NCBI GenBank assembly: GCA_963681505.1
Contig: OY811984.1
Location: forward strand, 1,523,272 to 1,587,271
Source: Eunapius fragilis
Lineage: Eukaryota; Porifera; Demospongiae; Spongillida; Spongillidae
Direction of reading: 5' to 3'
DNA length: 64,000 bases
Position 1 is the stretch's first letter. Each line of letters opens with the position of its first letter. A program made the translations under genes and the position numbers. The notes beneath the pieces were generated by a model, which saw only the letters and a list, made by a program, of their open reading frames with translations, searched no databases and had not been told where the DNA came from. Of the stretch, positions 35,497-47,106 are shown one piece after another.

Positions 35497-35979
35497 TGTT
35501 ATCGTGGTTGTCGTTTCACTCTTGATTGCATTAATGTAACTATTAGGCTATTTCATTTAATGCGCAGACGATTGCATTTAATGCGCAGACGGAGGGAGAT
35601 CTTTGATTGCAGGTTCTTTCTAATGCTTTCCAATTTTTCTTGCAGTGCCAAGTACTTCTTGATCGAGTCAAAGCACATCCTGATTCATACTCTCTCCCTG
35701 ATTCTTTTTAAAAAGTTATCTCGATCGCTAAACCCATTAAAACCGCTCTGCTCTCCTATTCCTGCTTTCTAATACGGGAGCATCGCACAACTTCCATCTA
35801 TTCATTTTGTGGCTACAAATTTATTGACTTATGACACCGTTAATGTGTGTTGCCGCGACACTTACACCCAATGACGTCACTACTGTTAAGAACGTGCCTA
35901 GAACCAATATACTATAAGCAATATAATATACTATAAGCAGGCGTAGCGGTGATGTAATCCATCCGCAGCTGCGTCACAG

Positions 35980-37596
35980 CATGGAAATGCAGACGGACTG
36001 CCATTGACCGAGCCAGATGAAGAGCAGTCAGAGGTTAGTCTCGTCCCCAGACCAACATGACGTAGCGTTTATCACCGTAAACACGCGTAGTGGTGATGTT
36101 GGGAATCTGGGTCTGGGTATGAGACTAGTCAGAAGGGTGGAAGCCTTGGAGGACGCACCAATGACTTACGCTCAGATACAGAGGTGGATCAAGCGAGATC
36201 CTCTGTTGTCCAAAGTATCGCAGTTCATATTACACGGCTGGCAGGAGGGAAGGAACGAGTGGGACAAAGAGCTGAGTCATATTGGACAACTGAAGACGTT
36301 TGGAGTTGTCATTGCATGAGGGGTGTATTTTGTGGGGAATCGGGTGGTGATTCCGACTCAGGGGCGGGAGTATGTATTAAGAGAACTGCATGGGGGACAT
36401 CCAGGCATGAGTAGAATGAAAGCAATTGCAAGAACGTTGGTCTGGTGGCCTTGTATGGACCAAGATATATCGAAGGAATGGTAAGATGAAGAATGCCAAA
36501 CATAACAAGCATCACCTCCACATGCTCCACTTCATCCATGGAAGTGGCCTACCAGACCATGGGCCCGACTGCACGTGGGGCCTATGTGGGGGAGAATGTT
36601 GTTGGTGGTGATTGATGCACACTCGAAGTGGATTGAAGTTGAAGATATGAAAGAAGCCACAGCAGAAGCTACCATTCAAAGATTGAGAGCAATGTTTGCG
36701 AGATTTGGTATTCCGGAATCTCTAGCTGGTTTCTGACAATGGGCCTTGCTCCATCAGCAAAGAATTCAAGGATTTCTTAAGGAAGAATGGGTAATGCACA
36801 TCACATTCACTCCCTATCACATGGCATCGAATGGCTTGGCAGAGAAGACTGTGAGGATTGTCACGGAAGGGCTACGGAAGATGAAAGTAGGGACGATAAG
36901 TGACAGAATCGCTAGATTGTTGTTCCAGTATCGGATGACACCTCAAAGTGTGACAAAGCTGTCGCCTGCGGAGTTATTACTGCATGGGAAGATGCCTGCA
37001 TGCATGAGAGGCAGACTGAATTTGTTGCACCCAAATCTGACTGACAGAGTACAGTGGAAATATCAGCAGAAAAACAGAAAGAGTACCATGACGTTCATAC
37101 TAAGGAAAGGAAACTCCAGGTCGGAAGTAGAGTTTATGTGAAGGTATACGAAAAGAGTGGGAAATGGAAGTGGGTAGTGAAGTGTAACGGGGCCGGTGTC
37201 ATTTATAGTACTGGCAGCTGGAGGGAGGAATAGTCTGCCGCAGACATCTGGATCAGCTAAGAGAGCTTCTTGAAGAGCATCAAAGAACGAAAATCAGTGG
37301 GATTGGGTAGAAAACATTAATATTGGTCCCAAGGTGCTGAGTGATCAAGGACAGGAGAACATGGAGCAGATGGAAGGAGGAGAAATTACGAAAACCGTTC
37401 CAGAAAAGCCACTGGTTGTCGAAGCACCTAGAAATGATAATGTTGGTTCTGAAGCAGAGGTGGAAGTAACGGATGAAGCAGGCGATAATTCAACCAAATA
37501 AATACCCCAGACGGGTCAGGCAACCTCCAGAGAGATATGGATGGTAAATAAATTTAAAAAATAAAAAAACGCTGTTTTCCTTCGGAGGGGAGAAGA
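35980..37596 (+). pseudogene. Ty3/Gypsy family A, copy 3: RNase H end and integrase
   Basis: HGNADGLPLTEPDEEQSE (end of RNase H and linker) resumes at 35980, is split by a 92-base MITE, then continues with MTYAQIQRWIKRDPLLSKVS and the integrase. The zinc segment has H..H near 36390 with its CxxC broken; SDNGPC is near 36735. A long frame (36746-37141) carries YHMASNGLAEKTVRIV and SPAELLLHGKMP. The C-terminal tail (37150-37550) is frame-broken but ends in RRVRQPPERYGW. It has the uninterrupted integrase that exposes the insertion at 1959-2737. The polypurine tract is at 37585-37595. Confidence 0.85.
36036..36127. mobile_element. 92-base MITE with TAGTCTCG ends
   Basis: Left TAGTCTCGTCCCCAGACC and right, read inward, TAGTCTCATACCCAGACC (16 of 18 match), plus an inner inverted pair ATCACC...GGTGAT. 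It shares its end sequence with the element at 34047, so it is probably a non-autonomous relative. Flanks GTCAGAGGT and GTCAGAAGG may be a decayed target duplication. Confidence 0.75.
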
Positions 37597-37718
37597 TACA
37601 ATAACCTACGCATGATGTTAATAACTACGTATGACGCATGAGTAAGGAACGTGATTTATGTGCGTGATTGCTGTGCGATTTCTGTCTATGTAATAATTGG
37701 CTTTGTACCGTTATTACA
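37597..37718 (+). repeat. Probable 3' LTR of Gypsy family A, copy 3
   Basis: Follows the polypurine tract and aligns to 3497-3614. It starts TACAATAACC (TGTAATAACC in copy 1) and ends CCGTTATTACA, which is inverted relative to the copy 1 start. It contains a 20-base insertion (TGATGTTAATAACTACGTA region). Confidence 0.6.
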
Positions 37719-38814
37719 AACTGCACCTGCTAATCACAACGTACATGACCCACAACTCAGCTAATCATGCAACGTGGATCCCTAGATGAGTCTATGGAAG
37801 CGTACATGAAACGATCGAACTTGGGCTACTGATATCATTGCAGCAGTATTATTGCTTGACACAGCTATTTGGGACAGTGTCCATCAAAATCACCCTTCTG
37901 GATAGTTTTTCAAGTTTTTTTCATTTTTCCGTGAAGTCCAAGGAGCTTCTATCAAATGGTCCTTGGTTTGCGGTTTAGTTAGCAACCAATGTCACTTCCT
38001 TGAAAGGGAGACTGTGCAGTGCCAACAGTACTGACTAAGTATAAACAGGGGTCACATGGTAAGGCTACTGTTATTAGGGACAGAGGGATCAAGTCCCCAG
38101 GACAGTCACATCGGGTTTGAGGTTTAGCCAGCAACCGGGCCAATGTCACTTCCTTAAAAGGGAGACTGTGCAGGTGTACTGAATCACTGGGCCAATGTAC
38201 TGACTGAGTTTAAACAGGGGTCACATGTTATTAGGGACAGAGGGATCTCAGTCCCAACGACACTCACATCAGATTTGAGGTTTAGCCAGGATCTAAAACG
38301 AATAATAAAAAGTGTCGTCATGAGTCTCAGTGCCTATAAGCGAAAGCGAGGCAGTATGTAAAGTTCTAACAGGAAAAGGTGTATCCTTTTGAATGCATGG
38401 GCCCAATATTAATCATATCTCTGACCCAATTACATAGGTTATGGTATAATCGTACCCAGACCCGAGTACGATGGCGGATAATCTAGGATTTCAACAACGG
38501 AGTGGCGCGGAAAACCTATTTGGGAAGGGGTTAGCCAAATGTTAATTGGGGAGGGTGTTCAAAAGTTAAAACGATAATAGCTGGCTATAAGGGGTCTGGA
38601 AGATCACTGTTAGAACTAGCTCCAGCTTGCATGTAGCTACGCGTGATGATGTAATTCTGTTATATTATATGGCTGCTAAGCTCTCGCCAACAGTAGGCAT
38701 ATGCCACTAACATGCATGTATAAGTTATTGTAAATGGTATGCTTGTATATAGTTCGGTGATATGAACAACACCTGCATAATTATGAACATTGTTGTTGGA
38801 TCGTGCGCAGTCAT
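37719..38814. repeat. Spacer with a 165-base tandem duplication and a solo inverted-repeat end
   Basis: At 37872 a single GGGACAGTGTCCATCAAAAT end of the alpha/beta family appears, followed by CACCCTTCTGGA. At about 37970-38290 two imperfect copies of a roughly 165-base unit lie head to tail (GGTTTAG..AGCAACC, CACTTCCTT.AAAGGGAGACTGTGCAG and TTATTAGGGACAGAGGGATC are shared). The rest has no gene. Confidence 0.65.
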
Positions 38815-38944
38815 ACAACAATCTATTAACTGTTGGTGTGTGTATATAGCAAAACACAACTATTATATTGTTTATATGGTCCATACTAAACACAGACACC
38901 GTTTTTGAGTCTTAATTCAAATAGACACATATGACCACATTGCG

Positions 38945-39016
<72 letters not shown>

Positions 39017-39223
39017 TTCATATGTCTGGGGAATGGGATAGTCGAGATCAATATTGACATTGAAGATGGAGACCTGGGTGTTGAACACTGCCACAGCCTG
39101 CGGTAGGTGGCCTGGATGTTATCAGCACTGCCAAAGCTGAGAATTAAGGGAGGCAATGAAAACAGCATGGAATTTGAGAAATCTATTCCTCATCTTCAAT
39201 TGTAGTATTCGATATATATATAT
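38815..39223. repeat. Duplicated flank with CG/CA microsatellite
   Basis: Matches 13881-14277; the CG/CA tract is at 38941-39016. It ends at TTCGATATATATATAT, directly before the inverted-repeat end of element alpha. Confidence 0.85.
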
Positions 39224-39800
39224 GGGACAGTGTCCAGCTAAATCACCCTTATGGTACTTTTTCAAAATTTCCAGAACAAGCAAAAGAAAAGTAACGCTCG
39301 CATTGAAATGTATGGCTAATTATAAATTCAGTGCTCAATAACTTTGTGATGGATAGTCCGATTTAGGATGCGTAAGGACCATTTGACAGAAGCTCATGGG
39401 TGTTCAAGGAAAATCAAAAAATTTGAAAACTTGAAAAACTAGCCAGAAGGATGATTCTGGGTCCGTGTACTTCTCCACAATTTAATTTCTCGTCTTTCTA
39501 TTTATACATGGAGGACCTTTTGGGCTCGAATGTCAATGTTGCACGTGATCGAATTCAATTTGTGGCCTAAATCCAGCGCATCGCAAAGTATTGGAAAATG
39601 AAAAATGAATTATCGTCGTCTTTATTAATATAATGAACAATGCTCCATCTGCAACGGAAGAATGGTCTGGAAGCAGTGCTGACCTGTCTCCAATGACCGG
39701 AATCGATCCCTCTGCACGGAACACGTACGCCCTGTAGGCGTGTGTACCTATTTTTGCGTTCAGTATCGTGCGGTGTGTACCCGATGCTACAAACAGTATA

Positions 39801-39838
<38 letters not shown>
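39801..39838. repeat. (GT)n microsatellite in left arm of alpha
   Basis: About 19 GT units; the mirror position in the right arm (about 44142-44176) has a CA tract of similar length, as expected of inverted arms. Confidence 0.9.
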
Positions 39839-39839
<1 letters not shown>

Positions 39840-41666
39840 GACGAAGATTAATAGTGTGTCTCTCAAGTTTTTACGTAGCTATACCTCAATCGCCAGTCAG
39901 CGTCCTGTTTAATGGCATACGAAAATGTGATCAAATGTGACAGTTTAGTCATAGATTATAAATCACCTTAATTATGACCTTATGGAATCTTTCCTCCTCA
40001 CCCTCCCTTTCTCTCCCTTTCCCTACCTACCCGTGCCTTTCTATATCTTTATAAAGTGTGTACAACAACAGCACTGACAATTCTAAGATGGTTGCACAAG
40101 GTCAGAGTACTCTATCAGGTTGCCATGGTAACTAATAAGAACAATATGAGAGAGGTGGAAGGTGTGACACATCACATAGTATCTTTTCATAGGGTGAGAA
40201 AACTGCACTTCATTAGTACATGGTGCAAAGGATGATCTGTCTCTGGGCTTCGAATTACTGCTTACTAATGTCATTTCTTGCATGCAACATGTACAGCTCT
40301 CTAATGTGATGAAATTTTTAGTATGTAAGTATTTTCTGTCAAGGCACACGAGATATTATGAAGGCATGCATGCTGTGCATATGATGTATGTATGTGTGAT
40401 GTGTGTATGTGCGTGTGTACGTATGCATGCATACCTACAGTTTAATGCACCCCTTTAGTATGAAATGGACTAACTGGTTAACAACAGTACTTCATTTCCA
40501 AATTTATCTACTTTAAACCAGTAAGTTTTTATGTGTGTACATGCAGGAAGGGTCAGGATGAAGTCTTTATCACAAGGAAAAAAACTAACTGGAAAACAAA
40601 TTAAAATTTAATGTGTTGTTGAAAATAGTTTTCCACGCTTAGGGACCTGCAGTTTGAAAGTATTGAATTAGACACAAAATGAGCTTCCACCTAAATAGGG
40701 CTGGTACTCATGATACCGACCAGGGATGGTACATGTAAAATGGTGGGGTTGTGCTTGGTTATTGGCAGGGCCAGCTATAAGTGGCAGCTGGCAGCCCAGG
40801 TAAAAGCAGCAGCTGGAGGCAGTTGCTCAGTCGAAGCGTTTGTGCATGCACAACACTTGTAGGCAGCAGTAATTCTATTTTATTTGGTTGTTCATTAATC
40901 AGTGCCAAATGGTAGCACTGTATGTGTCTTATCGCAAGAGCAGATGATCCCTGGGCACAGAGATGGTGAAAACTGTTGGACTCTTAGGTTGAATATGTTC
41001 TAAGTTGTATGTGGCTGGGCAGTGCTAGTTAGAGGTTTTTTCTCCAACATGTTTGGTGGTTTTTTTTCCCTGCTAGAGGTTTTCCCATAAGGAGATGTGG
41101 GCTCATCTCCATGTTGAGCCCCTTGCCTAGCCTTGTGTGTTGTTTGTGATTGCTGTAGCAGTGTGCAAGTGTAAAGTCTATCATGTACTATTATTAAAAG
41201 TTGGTGTGCACTGGTGACACAAATCGTCATGGCATGTGCTCTGGGAAGTGGGAAGGTATGTACCACTAGTTTACTTGTTGCAGCTTTGCTTGAAATATAA
41301 TATATAATTGTTCACTACATTATAAAAGAATCCACATGCATGTACAAATTATCTCCCTTTGGAGCAGAAAGACAAAAACGTATCAATAGTGTAGAGAAGG
41401 TCCAATGCAACTATACAGTATAAGGTACTTCACGTGGTTAGTTGGGCATTTATATGCGTGTAGTAGAACAGTTATGGGGATAGCTGTATCGTATATACAG
41501 CTGTGTCATTGATACCTATAGTCATCGATGTTGTCCTGTTTGAAGCAGATGCAACTCTCTACTTCAGGGCCGTTCAGGCCACTCAGGCCAATTTGTATTT
41601 TCCAAACCGCTCAACGTTAATGTCTAATTGCAAACTAAAAAAAAAGCGTAACAGCTGCATAAGTAA

Positions 41667-41699
<33 letters not shown>

Positions 41700-41805
41700 A
41701 CCATTACATATATAGATGGGAAGCATGTGGCTCTATAGAGCATTCAGAACAATCTGTACAACAGTATCATTCGTAAGGTGGACAGTTTACTACTGTGTGT
41801 GTATG

Positions 41806-41846
<41 letters not shown>

Positions 41847-41849
41847 AAC

Positions 41850-41961
41850 CTGGTTAGAGCAAATGCAACAGTGGTCCTCTTAAGGACCACTGGTTAGAGC
41901 AAATGCAACAGTGGTCCTCTTAAGGACCACTGGTAGAGCAAATGCAACAGTGGTCCTCTTA
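41850..41961. repeat. 40-base tandem repeat, three copies, each with a hairpin
   Basis: Unit GGTTAGAGCAAATGCAACAG followed by TGGTCCTCTTAAGGACCACT. The second half is a near-perfect hairpin (AGTGGTCCT, four-base loop, AGGACCACT). The third copy is one base shorter at its start and loses the last arm. Confidence 0.9.
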
Positions 41962-42109
41962 AGGTGTTTTGCCTTTACATTTGGAGTGTTTGGTGTGTAT
42001 TGTAGACTAAATAGGTTTTCATGTATTCCTATAATATACAAACAATAAAAATTATTTAATATTTTTATTTGCAATATTTAGCAAAAATGTGTGTATATGT
42101 ATGTGTATG

Positions 42110-42400
42110 TTTGAATGTATGTATGTATGTGTGTATATGTATGTGTATGTGTGTATGTATGTATGTTATGTGTATGTACGTGTGTGTATATGTATGTGTG
42201 TATGTATGTATGTGTTCATGTAGGTGTATGTGTATGTATGTATGTATGTATGTATGTATGTATGTATGTATGTATGTATGTATGTATGTATGTATGTATG
42301 TATGTATGTATGTATGTATGTATGTATGTATGTATGTATGTATGTATGTATGTATGTATGTATGTATGTATGTATGTATGTATGTATGCATGTATGTATG
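42110..42400. repeat. (TATG)n microsatellite
   Basis: An irregular TATG/TGTG tract followed by about 40 near-perfect TATG units (42228-42400). Open frames on both strands encode only Met-Tyr-Val-Cys or Ile-His-Thr-Tyr repeats and are not genes. Confidence 0.95.
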
Positions 42401-42442
42401 ATTTGTCCAGTTTATATCGTGCAGTTGATATTAGTACATGGT

Positions 42443-42640
42443 ACAATTAAAGTTACTGTGGATCTTGATTAGATCCATACATAAATATATACATACGTAC
42501 ACGTAAATACCTATATACACATACATATATGCATACTTACAATTAAAGTTACTGTGGATCTTGATTAGATCCACACATAAATATATACATACGTACACAT
42601 AAAGACCTATATACACATCCATATATGCACACATACATAC
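42443..42640. repeat. 98-base tandem duplication
   Basis: Two copies starting ACAATTAAAGTTACTGTGGA (42443 and 42540) with GATCTTGATTAGATCCA and a TATACATACGTACAC stretch, differing at a handful of sites. Confidence 0.9.
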
Positions 42641-43009
42641 AGATACAGATACACTATATGTATTATGCTTCTGTACAATATTGTTAAATGTATGTAGGGG
42701 CTGTTGACTGAACCAGAGTCAGTACATACATAACTTGGGTTATGACAATTGAAGCCAGCTTTGTGACCTGAAGTAGAGGGCCCCACGGTTGTTGTGCCTC
42801 CTTCTTAGGCACATCCTTGATGGTCTACTTACAAATACAAGAAGAACAGGCCAGTACTAGTGTATATCAATTAACACTGCAATAGGAAGTAGAACCAAGA
42901 ACTGAATGTTAACCAAAGGGGAGTATTTGTATGCATATACATGCACGAATACAGAATGTGTCCATGCATCTGTCCATCCATTAATCCACATTCATCCACC
43001 CACCTACAT

Positions 43010-43430
43010 GGGCGTCCCCAGGAGGGGGCAGGGGGGGCCATGGCCCCCCCTTCGGGACTGAATGGCGCCCCCCCCCCCCCCCCCCCCCCCCTCCCTCCCA
43101 TCCCTATATTACATACATGTGCACCCCCACTGGCTGAATTGGCTGAAAGCGGACAGCATCCACCGTCCACTGGTTGAATCTGCTGAGAGCGCGGACACCT
43201 TATTGACTGAATTGGCCAAAAGCGGACAGCACCCCCCCCCCCCCCCAACTGGTTGAATCGGCCGAAAGCGGACAGCACCCCCACCCTAGTCTGGGGACCC
43301 GACTGGTACAGCCATCAGTCGGGTCCCCAGACTACCCCTACCCCCCCAACCCCCCCCCCCACTGGTTGAATTGGCCGAAAGCGGACAGCAGAATCGGCCG
43401 AAAGCGGAGAACGTATACGCGGCTGTCAAA
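43010..43430. repeat. Loop of alpha: GGCCGAAAGCGGACAGC repeats, poly-C and a hairpin
   Basis: About five degenerate copies of CTGGTTGAATTGGCCGAAAG followed by CGGACAGCA, separated by C runs (43068-43090, 43230-43246). A perfect hairpin of 18-base arms lies at 43291-43336 (AGTCTGGGGACCCGACTG, 10-base loop, inverse). GGGGGGCCATGGCCCCCC near 43032 is a second palindrome. No credible protein. Confidence 0.85.
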
Positions 43431-44138
43431 TGGCGCCCCCCACTCACATACATACATATGTCACAGTACATATACATACAATACACACGCATACATCACC
43501 AGCAGGCATGCCTTCTTGAACTAGATATATCTCCCCTTTGGTTAACATGCAGTTCTTGGTTCTAGGCCTACTTCTTATTGCAGTGTTAATTGATATACAT
43601 TAGTACTGGCCTGTTCTTCTTGTATTTGTAAGTAGACCATCAAGGATGTGCCTGCCTAAGCAGGGGAACTATAACCATGGGGCCCTCTACTTCAGGTCAC
43701 AAAGCTGGCTTCATTTTTCACGAACTGTACATGTTGCATGCAAGAAATGACAACATTAGTAAGCTTTAAGGGATACATGACATTAATTGGAACAGTTGAC
43801 AACCCATTCGAAGCCCAGAGGCAGATCATGCTTTGCACCATTGTTCCTATTAGGTACTATGGCAACCTGATAGAGTACTCTGACCTTGTGCAACCATCTT
43901 AGAATTGTCAGTGCTGCTGCTGTACACACTTTATAGATATAGAAAGGCAGGGGTAGGGAGGGGGAAAGGGAGGAACGGTGAGAAGGAAGGGCCCATAAGG
44001 TCATAATTAAGGTGATTTATAATCTATGGCTAAACTGTCACATTTGATCACATTTTCGTATGCCATTAAACAGGACGCTGACTGGCGATTGAGGTATAGC
44101 TACGTAAAAACTTGAGAGACACACTATTAATCTTCGTC

Positions 44139-44179
<41 letters not shown>

Positions 44180-44540
44180 TGTTTGTAGCATCGGGTACAC
44201 ACCACACGATACTGAACGCAACAACTTATAAATAGGTACACACGCCTACAGGGCGTACGTGTTCCGTGCAGAGGGATCGATTCCGGTCATTGGAGACAGG
44301 TCAGCACTGCTTCCAGACCATTCTTCCGTTGCAGATGGAGCATTGTTCATTATATTAATAAAGACGACGATAATTCATTTTTCATACTTTGCGATGCGCT
44401 GGATTTAGGCCACAAATTGAATTCGATCACGTGCAACATTGACATTCGAGCCCAAAAGGTCCTCCATGTATAAATAGAAAGACGAGAAATTAAATTGTGG
44501 AAAAGTACACGGACCATTCTGCTGGACACGGTCCCATATA

Positions 44541-45375
44541 CAGGGTCTTTGCAAAAGGACGCAACGCTTTAAAATGAATGTAATTCATTAATAGGATTGT
44601 CAATCTAAATGAATTTATGAACGTACAATAACCACATTTAGTCAAATACAAACCGCATTATTACAATTCGTTTATCTTTAGCCGTTCAAAGATAAAATCA
44701 AATAGCTTGCAATTAACTAAACTGACGAAACAACGTACGACAACTTTTAATTAATAACGTGATTTATAAATTACAGAATAGAATTGATGAGCCTTTGAAA
44801 AAGTATGAAATTTGATTGGCGTTTGACTAGTTAATATTCAAAACAACAAATCAAACTTGAAAAAGCTATATGACCACTTCGTTTTTATTAACTTTGAGTT
44901 TTAATAACGCATCATTAAATAATCCATTACCAAATCAAGTAGTGTTTGTACTTCATTTTATACTGGAATAATTTATGATGGTTATTAAAAATATTCACTA
45001 CATAACAGCTTCAACCTTAATAACTTTAAAGCAAATGATGGTCTTAAATGTGAATAACTCACTATTGAACCTAGGAACTTGAAAATCAGTACTGTTCCAC
45101 CGCATATTCAGATCATGTGTTACTTATTATCAGTCATTAAAATCAATTATCGCAAACCACAATCTTGAATAACTTTGTTAATAGAGGGCTTTGAATATTT
45201 TGATTTATGAGGGATTTGATACAGTTTCTTAACCGCTTATAATAATTGAAATCTAATTGGATTATTTGTATTTGCCTAACTACTGCAACATATGATAAAG
45301 ATATCAAGCAGTTTATTAATTTCAATCCTGAGTTATAGGGGTTTTAAAGCGTTGCTTTCTTTCGCAAACACCCTG
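44541..45375. mobile_element. Element gamma: 835-base MITE with CAGGGT ends
   Basis: Ends are imperfect inverted repeats of about 34 bases: CAGGGTCTTTGCAAAAGGAC at the left and, inward from the right, CAGGGTGTTTGCGAAAGAAA, both reaching GCAACGCTTTAAAA. TATA lies on both sides (44537-44540, 45376-45379). The interior is AT-rich with only short frames. It sits exactly between alpha and beta. Confidence 0.85.
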
Positions 45376-46159
45376 TATATGGGACGGTGTCCAGCAAAAT
45401 CACCCTTCTGGAGTTTTAATTTTATCACTATAAAAATTCTACGTTACACAAAGCAACATATCTTCACAATGGTTTTATATTTTCTTATCAAAATTCGTAC
45501 ACTTGTTCACACATCAGTTCTCTCTGTGAAAACCGATTTTGGTGCTCTAGATATTTTCCATGCCATGGTTACAAAGGTCTGTAACCCAATGGGTTAAGAT
45601 TCCACATTTCTCCAGCTACGAGTGACGATAACATGTCAAATTTGGATTGTACATAGAAGGGTCCTGTAGCTACTGATTTCTGAAGATCGTTAAGTTTTTT
45701 CTTATCCGTTACGGAGATATGGATTTTCAAAGTAATTCGACATTTCGCGCCACTCACCCTATTCCAATATGCCATTATGTAATGGTCACGCCCTTTAAAG
45801 TATTAAATGAACTCCACTTTGATCGTTCTACGTGGTGTATAAGCGATCGTACCTCGTACGCTATGTTTCAACATAAAACAGTATCGTAACGTTCACATGT
45901 ATCGCTTATGATGGATGCTGTGAATATTCATGGTAGTTTATATTGTGCACCCTTTTTCTATATCTGCTCAGTTTGTGGCATGCACATGTAAGCATGCACG
46001 TACCATGCCTTCTAATCATGGGGCCACCTTCTTCACCCTCTACACCCTCTACACTAGTCTGGGGACCAGATGACTTGCTTGCGACAGTCAGTTATCTGGT
46101 ACACAAACTGCAGTACCTTTACTTAGTATGGCATATCTCTCTAGACCATTCATATTCAC

Positions 46160-47106
46160 TGCCTTTCTTTCTATCTTACCTCCTCCTTCTCCTCATCTCC
46201 ATCCACCTCTTCCTATCTTCCTTCATCCACCCATCCTCCTCCCATCCTCTTCCTCTCCTCCCCCCTCCTCCTCCTCCCTCCTCCTCCTCCTCCTCCTCCC
46301 TCCTCCTCCTCCTCCTCCTCCCCTCCTCTTCCTCCTACTTTTACTCCCTCTCATTTTCCCTCCTACCTTCCTTCCTATTACACCTAACACCCCTCCTACT
46401 CCTTTCTTTTGATTGCATCCACACCTCACCCTCCTCATCCTCCTATGTCTACCTTCCTACCTGTTGCATCCTCCCCTCCTCCTTTCATTTTTCCCGTTGC
46501 ATCCACCCCCACCTTCTACTCCCCCTCCTCTACCTCCTTCTCCTCCTCCCCCTCCTCCTCTTCCTATCTTCCTTCATCCACCCATCCTCCTCCTCCCCTC
46601 CTCTCCCCTCCTCCTCCTCCCTCCTCCTCACCTCCCCTTCTCCTCCTCTTACTCCCTCTCATTTTCCCTCCTACCGTCCTTCCTATTACACCTACCCCTC
46701 CCCCTCCTTTCGTTTGATTGCATCCAAACTTCCCCTCCTCCTCCTCATCCTCCTACTTCTATCTTCCTACCCGTTGCATCCTTCCCTCCTCCTCCTCCTC
46801 CTTGCATTCTTCTTCCCGTTGCATCCACTCCCCACCTTCTCCTCTCTCTCCTCTACCTCCTTCTCCTCCTCTTCCTATCGTCTGTCATCCTTCCATCCTC
46901 CTCCCCTTCTCCTCTCATCCTCCTCTCCTTCCCTCCACCTCCCTCCCTCCCCCTCCTCCTCCTATCTTCATCCACCCATCCTCCTCCCTCCTCCTCCTCT
47001 CCATCTCCCCTCCTCCTCCCTCCACCTCCTCTCCTCCTTCCTCCTCCCCACCACCTCCCTCCACCTCCCCTCCTTCCTCCTTCACCCCACCTCCTCCCTC
47101 CTATGA
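46160..47106. repeat. Pyrimidine-rich minisatellite tract of beta (left arm)
   Basis: About 950 bases made almost only of C and T on the plus strand. It is a higher-order repeat in which CTCCTCCTC runs alternate with CTCTCATTTTCCCTCCTACC, TTCCTATTACACCTA and TTGCATCCA blocks. It pairs with the purine-rich tract at 49430-51160. Confidence 0.9.

Larger units (their letters stand above)
34047..35979. mobile_element. Inserted DNA element carrying a RecQ-like fragment
   Basis: Starts TAGTCTCGTACCCAGACC where the Gypsy RNase H stops (as at 13731) and ends before CATGGAAATGCAGACGG, where the Gypsy frame (HGNADG) resumes. Inverted sequence near both ends (CAGCTGCGG.TGGATTACATCACCGCTACG at 34072 and, inverted, 35940-35970) marks it as a DNA element. 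The outermost right end is missing or altered, and a few dozen Gypsy codons are lost. Confidence 0.65.
40300..42745. other. 2.4-kb insertion in the left arm of alpha
   Basis: Interrupts an otherwise continuous inverted arm (compare 43715). Contains a CA tract (41670-41697), a GT tract (about 41805-41842), three 40-base repeats, a long TATG array and a 98-base duplication. Only short frames, none recognisable. Borders are approximate. Confidence 0.6.
39224..44535. mobile_element. Element alpha: 5.3-kb foldback element
   Basis: Bounded by GGGACAGTGTCCAGCTAAAT at the left and, read inward from the right, GGGACCGTGTCCAGCAGAAT. Large inverted arms: 39460-40300 pairs with 43715-44515, and 42745-42930 pairs with 43525-43715. 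The right arm is continuous; the left is split by about 2.4 kb (40300-42745). A further inverted pair at 39224 and 39455 suggests a small relative nested at the left end. No ORF with recognisable homology. Confidence 0.8.

Noticed and set aside
41000..41266. 88-codon minus-strand frame with mixed composition
   Set aside because: Looks less repetitive than its neighbours but has no motif, splice context or second copy to support it.
42065..42472. Met-Tyr-Val-Cys and Ile-His-Thr-Tyr repeat frames
   Set aside because: Translations of a TATG microsatellite.
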